From an uncultured Verrucomicrobiota bacterium (GTDB lineage Bacteria > Verrucomicrobiota > Verrucomicrobiia > Palsa-1439), in the NCBI GenBank assembly GCA_903847335.1, contig CAINDI010000014.1:1-33785 (forward strand): a stretch of DNA of 33,785 nt. Direction: 5' to 3'. The first letter of the stretch is position 1. Each line of letters opens with the position of its first letter. The position numbers and the translations under genes are program-made. Below, in pieces: positions 32,601 through 33,785 of this stretch. The notes under the pieces are model-generated. The model searched no databases and was not told the origin of the DNA. It was given only the letters and a program-made list of their open reading frames with translations.

Positions 32601-33785
32601 GCCAATGTAGCCAGTGGTATTGGTCACCAGACCGCCGTTGGCAATCGTCAGCGTGTTGCTGGAACCTATGTAGCCGACGAAGAGATCGCCATTGTTGTAC
32701 CAAGCGGAGTTGGTGTCGGTCACCAGCACCGTGTTACTGTTGGCACCGATGAGGTCGCCGATGTAGCTACTACCCACGCTGAACACTTTGCCGGCATTGG
32801 AAACTGTCAGCGTGTTGAAGGCACCACGGGACGCGCCGCTGTAACTGCCGATGTAGAGGCCGCTGCTGTTGCTCCAGACGGAACCGGCGCCGGTGACGAG
32901 GACGCTGTTGTTCGTGCCGTAGTTGCCGATAATACCGGTGCCATTGGTCACCAGACCGCCGTTGGCAATCGTCAGCGTGTTGCTGGAGCCTTTGTATCCG
33001 ACGTAGAGAGTGCCGTTGTACCAAGCGGAGTTGGTGCCGGTCACCGTCACGGTGTTATTACTAGCCCCGGCGTTATAGCCGATGTAGCTCATGCCGGTGT
33101 TGAACATCGTGCCGGCGTTGGTAATGGTCACGCTGTTGCCGTAACCATCGACGCCGAGTTTCAGAGTATCACCACCGCCATTGGAGTTGTTCAAGAGCGA
33201 GTTTGTACCGGTGACCACGATGCTGTTGCTGGTGTCGCCGGCACTGGAGCCGATTTGGGAGATAATGGCGAACACCTTACCGCCGGCGGCAATGGTCAAG
33301 TTGTTACTGGAACCGCCGTAGCCAACTTCGAGGAAGAAAGCGTTACTCCAGACCGAGCCGGCACCGGTCACCAGCGCGCTGTTGTTTTTGCCGCCATTGC
33401 CGATAACGCTCCAATTGCTGCTGTTGAATACTTTGCCGCCATTGGAAATGGTCAGCGTGTTAAAGGCGCCGAAGTTGCCGACGTTGACAGCACCGCTATT
33501 ACTCCAAACTGAGCCGGGGCCGGTGACGAGGACGCTGTTGTTGGTGCCATAATAGCCGATGGAGCCGCTGGAGTTGGTCACCACGCCGCCGTTGGCAATC
33601 GTCAGCGTGTTACTGGAACCGGAGTAGCCGACGTATATGTCGCCGGCATTGTACCAAGCGGAGTTGGTGCCGGTCACCGTCACGGTGTTGCTGTTGGCAC
33701 CGGTGGCATAGCCGATATAGTTGGTGGTGTCGTACACTTTGCCGCCATTGGAAATGGTCAACGAATTGAAGGCACCATTGGTGCC
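22809..33785 (-). CDS. giant autotransporter adhesin-like protein, T5SS/PEP-CTERM-associated repeats (5' end outside window)
   Basis: One frame runs from the window edge to TAG at 22809-22811, more than 3,650 codons; it is still open at 33785, so the signal peptide and N-terminus are missing. From N to C: about 30 repeat units, a non-repeat beta-helical insert (28660-29005), about 28 more units, a cap region (about 24040-24400, with GTYTQTFTATLQLAIGG), a helical linker with LPAALDQLSPATLTAMHD, and a C-terminal beta-barrel of about 275 residues ending in GGVGFRF with the terminal Phe used by the BAM complex. Each unit carries GNTLTIANGG.V, a Y/S-IG turn, VTVTG.GS.W and LYVG, the pattern of the T5SS/PEP-CTERM-associated repeat. 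A type Va self-exported surface protein with a beta-helical passenger is expected. Cys is nearly absent. Ligand and function are unknown. Confidence 0.93.
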   Translation of the reverse strand, partial: GTNGAFNSLTISNGGKVYDTTNYIGYATGANSNTVTVTGTNSAWYNAGDIYVGYSGSSNTLTIANGGVVTNSSGSIGYYGTNNSVLVTGPGSVWSNSGAVNVGNFGAFNTLTISNGGKVFNSSNWSVIGNGGKNNSALVTGAGSVWSNAFFLEVGYGGSSNNLTIAAGGKVFAIISQIGSSAGDTSNSIVVTGTNSLLNNSNGGGDTLKLGVDGYGNSVTITNAGTMFNTGMSYIGYNAGASNNTVTVTGTNSAWYNGTLYVGYKGSSNTLTIANGGLVTNGTGIIGNYGTNNSVLVTGAGSVWSNSSGLYIGSYSGASRGAFNTLTVSNAGKVFSVGSSYIGDLIGANSNTVLVTDTNSAWYNNGDLFVGYIGSSNTLTIANGGLVTNTTGYIGDFGMNNSALVTGAGSIWSNGSSLYVGGYDSAGSYNTLTISNGGKVFSTGGAFGSIIGFSAGANSNTVTVTDTNSAWYNSGNLYVGYSGSSNTLTIANGGVVTNGAGYIGDYGTNNSVLVTGAGSVWSNGSALYVGGTDSRGSFNTLTISNAGKVFSVGSSYIGYLAGANSNTVTVTGTNSAWYNTSLYVGASGSSNTLTIANGGKVVNNTTGDIGDYGTNNSALVTGAGSVWSNGSSLYVGSYSGGSAGAFNTLIVSNAGKVFSTGSSIGFNAGANSNTVLVTDTNSAWYNSGNLYVGNYGSSNTLTIANGGVVTNGGYGVIGDYGTNNSVLVTGPGSVWSNGSSLYVGSFSFFSAGSFNTLTVSNAGKVFSVGSSYIGFSAGDNSNTVTVTDTNSAWYNAGDLYVGKSGSSNTLTIANGGVVTNGTGYIGSPGANNSVLVTGPGSVWSNAYIYVGGPAAAFNTLTISNAGKVFSATGSSIGQSTGANSNTVTVTGTNSAWYNNGWLYIGLTGSSNTLTIANGGVVTNGNYTFIGDYGTNNSVLVTGAGSVWSNGSDLYVGGYDTGSRGAFNTLTISNAGKVYNTGEADIGYKLGANSNTVTVTDTNSAWYNTGTLYVGYKGSSNTLTIANGGVVTNGYGYIGDYGTNNSVLVTGAGSVWSNGSALYVGGTDSRGSFNTLTISNAGNVFSVNGYIGDNANANSNAVLVTGTGSTWTNSGDLFVGDYGSGNTLTIANGGTVFDSLSRIGYRTNSINNAVTVTGSNSVWNSSGFVVGDYGSGNSLTIANGGAVINNYGYIGDFDCASNNTVTVTGAGSVCSNRYDLYVGASGSGNRLTIADGGSVFSRYGYIGYRETANNNTATVTGTNSVWRNSNDLFVGEYGSGNTLIITNGGAVFSRYGYIGSNSNSNNAGTVTGAGSVWTSSGDLSIGVYGSNNTLTIANGGQVFDTSGSIGFYALNNAGTVTGAGSVWSNTSNLSVGTGESGSTLTIADGGQVFDAIGSIGISANNNAGTVTGSGSVWNNSSELYVGKTGSGNSLVISNGGQVVNSIAYIGFWAGANNNSVTVTGTNSIWNNSDLLYVGTGGSGNTLTIANGGTVYNIAGYIGKQYGANSNAVLVTGTGSVWSNSDELYVGNLSSGNTLTITNGGTVFNGYGYIGNQAGANNNAVTVTGTGSVWKTSDSLNVGFFGSGNTLTITNSGAVNVDGNMTISALAGASNNVLNISGGQLTVTNGTLTVNAAGASGSAQLNISGGTVLVQQLITTNAGGVITFNGGTINSQGTTVSNGSSFVVGDTGGNATFIANGGTHSFQNDLVIGNLSGGNALIISNAATVYDATGYIGSNSAAKGNAALVTGPGSVWNNSGNLYVGYQGSSNRLTIAAGGTVLDANGFVDGPGFNSSSNLVTVTGSGSTWTNNGDLIVGAHGVANTLIISNGGTVFNTNGYIGANVSASNNAVIVTGAGSTWINAGNLYIGTNASYNSLTIANSGTVFNVNGYVGNNVGENSNAVTVTGSGSVWSNSGNLYIGENGGYGNTLTISNGGQVFATASFVGSNNTITVIGAGSLWVSTGDMLIGSNSSGNSLTFANSGTVYNATGYIGSNGNNNAVNVNGSGSVWNNGNDLYVGYHGINNTLVITNSGAVFNVNGYVGYEAEASNNTVTVSGSDSVWSNSGDLNIGYSGSANSLTISNGGTVNNFNGVIGSQSTASNNAVIVNGATWNNNSSLAVGIYGSGNSLTIANSGTVYNIEGFIGFVTDANSNSVTVTGAGSVWNNSSELNVGRDGSYNSLTVTNGGTVIVGNGYDSVIGFGSGGHSNSVTVTGAGSVWNNTGDLYVGKWGWGSTLTIANSGTVYNATGYIGWDAISSNNSVTVTGAGSVWNNSGIVEVGCHSAGNTLTIATGGKVFDTYGFIGFDTGASNNTVTVTGSGSVWSNSSELYVGDFGSGNTLTISNGGTVFNANGSIGAQASATNNSVTVTGSNSVWNNNGDLYVGASGSGSLLVVSNSGTVFNTRYGFIGYTGTSNTVTVTGAGSVWSNGSDLYIGFIGSGNTLTIANSGAVFNVHGYVGNSSAASNNSVLVTGAGSVWNNSGNLVVGNSGAGNTLTIASSGTVFSLLGYIGNDTSASNNSVLVTGAGSVWSNSGGLIGVWGSGNSLTITNGGAVYSTGSSSIGCTTGASNNAVTVTGAGSVWNNSSGLSIGSDSSGNVLTIANGGSVIVTNAGTEIGSNAGANSNAVLVTGAGSLWQNQYYLSIGAASSFNTLTIANSGTVFSASGYIGDNNGNLNPAGANNNSVLVTGAGSVWSNTMVQGIFVGYWQSQNNSLIISNGGKVFSNCGTIGFTAGSGNNSVLVTGFGSVWSNSTDLVVGNSGASNSMIISDGGTVYNVSGIIGRNRWASDNTVTVTGAGSVWENTGYLYVGNGGPGNSLIITNGGVVINTMAIVGASALASNNTIIVDGTGSRWQNADIDFGDLGSGNSLTIRNGGVVSNNDVYVANSGGGHNTITVDGPNSKWLNHDLYLGENGYANTLLVTNGGFVSNNYGYIGDNASASNNSVTVTGPGSVWTNSGDLYVGNNSSGNTLTIAANGTVFNTTGYIGYSTGADNNSVLVTGTNSIWNNSGNLFVGFDGSRNTLTIADGGKVLNAYGFIDDEVIPTGSNNAVTVTGTGSIWSNRNDLTIGYVNSGNTLTITNGGAVFSVNGYIGANSGSSNNTVTVTGAGSTWDNSGALFIGLNGGNNRLNVLAGGTVHAGNLTVNAGTLRIDPLSAVHVSGTYTQTFTATLQLAIGGILTNQYGYLSVVGAASLNGTLYILPSNGYTPSIGDTQKIVTAGTVTGTFSTFTNEIATGLKPKLIYLPGYVDLTWLSATTLFSPLAHTPNQHGLARNLDGASSDPRLSLLIAYLSSLPTNQLPAALDQLSPATLTAMHDIRLAGLDARGYNFLNRVNELRSGSHGFSANRLSLSDPNGPGQSLQPIAVTADAGQIYAMRADDPLNPTADNPWGVYVEGNGEFVNVHGDANASGYHLTSSGFTLGIDRRLGKELVVGVMVGYADMLGNLDNDGKMDVDNGQVSLYATWFKEGLHMEGLVGGGYNSYNTRRIVFGQPAVGHTDGTEFTGLLGGGYDWQKGNWSFGPQLGLQYKRVDTSSFNESGSLAPLHIDSQSQESLQSRLGGRVGFNKTVGRSILVTPELNVAWQHEYLNRGASVDARFVNGAGNTFTSYGPTIGSDSLTTSAGVSVQWTPTVGTFLNYATEVGRAGYSSQSVNGGVGFRF
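24400..28660 (-). repeat. C-terminal array of about 28 monomeric T5SS/PEP-CTERM-associated repeats
   Basis: Counting the GS.W core gives about 28 units averaging some 50 residues (about 150 bp). They differ in sequence more than the units of the N-terminal dimer zone and show no alternation. Plus-strand reading frames across this stretch are antisense shadows produced by the repeated codons. Confidence 0.85.
28660..29005 (-). other. non-repeat beta-helical insert separating the two repeat arrays
   Basis: About 115 residues without the GS.W core: NVDGNMTISALAGASNNVLN, ISGGQLTVTNGTLTVNAAGA, LNISGGTVLVQQLITTNAGG, then a SNGSSFVVGDTGGNATFIAN segment. The strand-turn pattern is still beta-helix-like and resembles the PATR-type strands of other autotransporters. 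Confidence 0.65.
30550..30684. repeat. 135-bp perfect direct repeat, copy 1
   Basis: Base-for-base identical to 32152-32286, 1602 bp away (offset divisible by 3). Encodes, on the minus strand, the segment from GDYGTNNSVLVTGAGSVWSN through GSALYVGGTDSRGSFNTLTI. Confidence 0.9.
32152..32286. repeat. 135-bp perfect direct repeat, copy 2
   Basis: Second copy of the 30550-30684 segment. The sequences diverge at both ends immediately outside the 135 bp. Confidence 0.9.

Larger units (their letters stand above)
29005..33785 (-). repeat. N-terminal array of about 30 T5SS/PEP-CTERM-associated repeats
   Basis: About 30 units are visible and the array is cut by the window edge. The units between about 30600 and 33050 alternate strictly between a TNSAWYN type and an (A/P)GSVWSN type; those from 29005 to 30500 do not. 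Codon and sequence identity is highest in the alternating part. Confidence 0.86.

Noticed and set aside
24400-33785. CRISPR array or intergenic satellite as an explanation for the repeats
   Set aside because: All spacings are multiples of three, the minus frame stays open throughout, and the units translate into a conserved protein repeat with no spacer-repeat alternation.

Overview
The window looks like a chromosomal stretch of a Gram-negative bacterium of the PVC group, most likely Verrucomicrobiota. The grounds are a CT398-type zinc-ribbon coiled-coil gene beside rnpB, system II (ResB/CcsA) cytochrome c maturation with a large fused CcsA, and a giant autotransporter of the T5SS/PEP-CTERM-associated repeat type. 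The taxonomic call is inference; no 16S rRNA gene is present.

Layout. Positions 1-161 (minus) hold the N-terminus of a RodZ-like gene, divergent from ribD-ribE (riboflavin synthesis, 244-1905). A frameshifted peptidase S51 gene (1912-2560) and a zinc-ribbon coiled-coil gene (2656-3363) follow, then rnpB (about 3366-3700) and a tightly coupled tetrapyrrole operon: siroheme dehydrogenase, HemX-like membrane protein, hemA, hemC (3744-6884). Facing it on the minus strand is a cytochrome c maturation operon: tandem-domain lipoprotein, resB, ccsA (11014 down to 6881). Divergent from that operon is the classical nusA-infB-rbfA-nrnA-truB-ribF operon (11195-17746), with a promoter and an intrinsic terminator upstream of nusA. 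Three genes of surface-glycan type (PIG-L deacetylase, GT87 transferase, TIM-barrel protein; 17758-20915) follow ribF. mutL (minus, GTG start) and tRNA-His (plus) diverge at about 22650. The last 11 kb (22809 to the window end, minus) is one reading frame for a giant autotransporter whose N-terminus lies outside the window.

How the parts fit. Heme made through HemA/HemC would supply the adjacent ResB/CcsA system. ribD/ribE and ribF together cover flavin synthesis. The nusA-truB block serves transcription elongation, translation initiation, ribosome assembly and tRNA modification. The housekeeping genes are joined by 4-nt ATGA overlaps, so translational coupling is likely.

Most notable signals. 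(1) The autotransporter passenger has about 58 visible repeat units. An N-terminal zone is built of about 107-residue dimers and contains a 135-bp perfect repeat. (2) An attenuator-like promoter-terminator-nusA arrangement. (3) Very frequent RCCGGY hexamers in most housekeeping genes, scarce in the peptidase and TIM-barrel genes, which suggests a genome signature and recent transfer. (4) An 8-T frameshift in the S51 peptidase gene. (5) A HemA lacking the C-terminal dimerisation domain. (6) An uncharacterised duplicated-domain lipoprotein in the cytochrome c operon.
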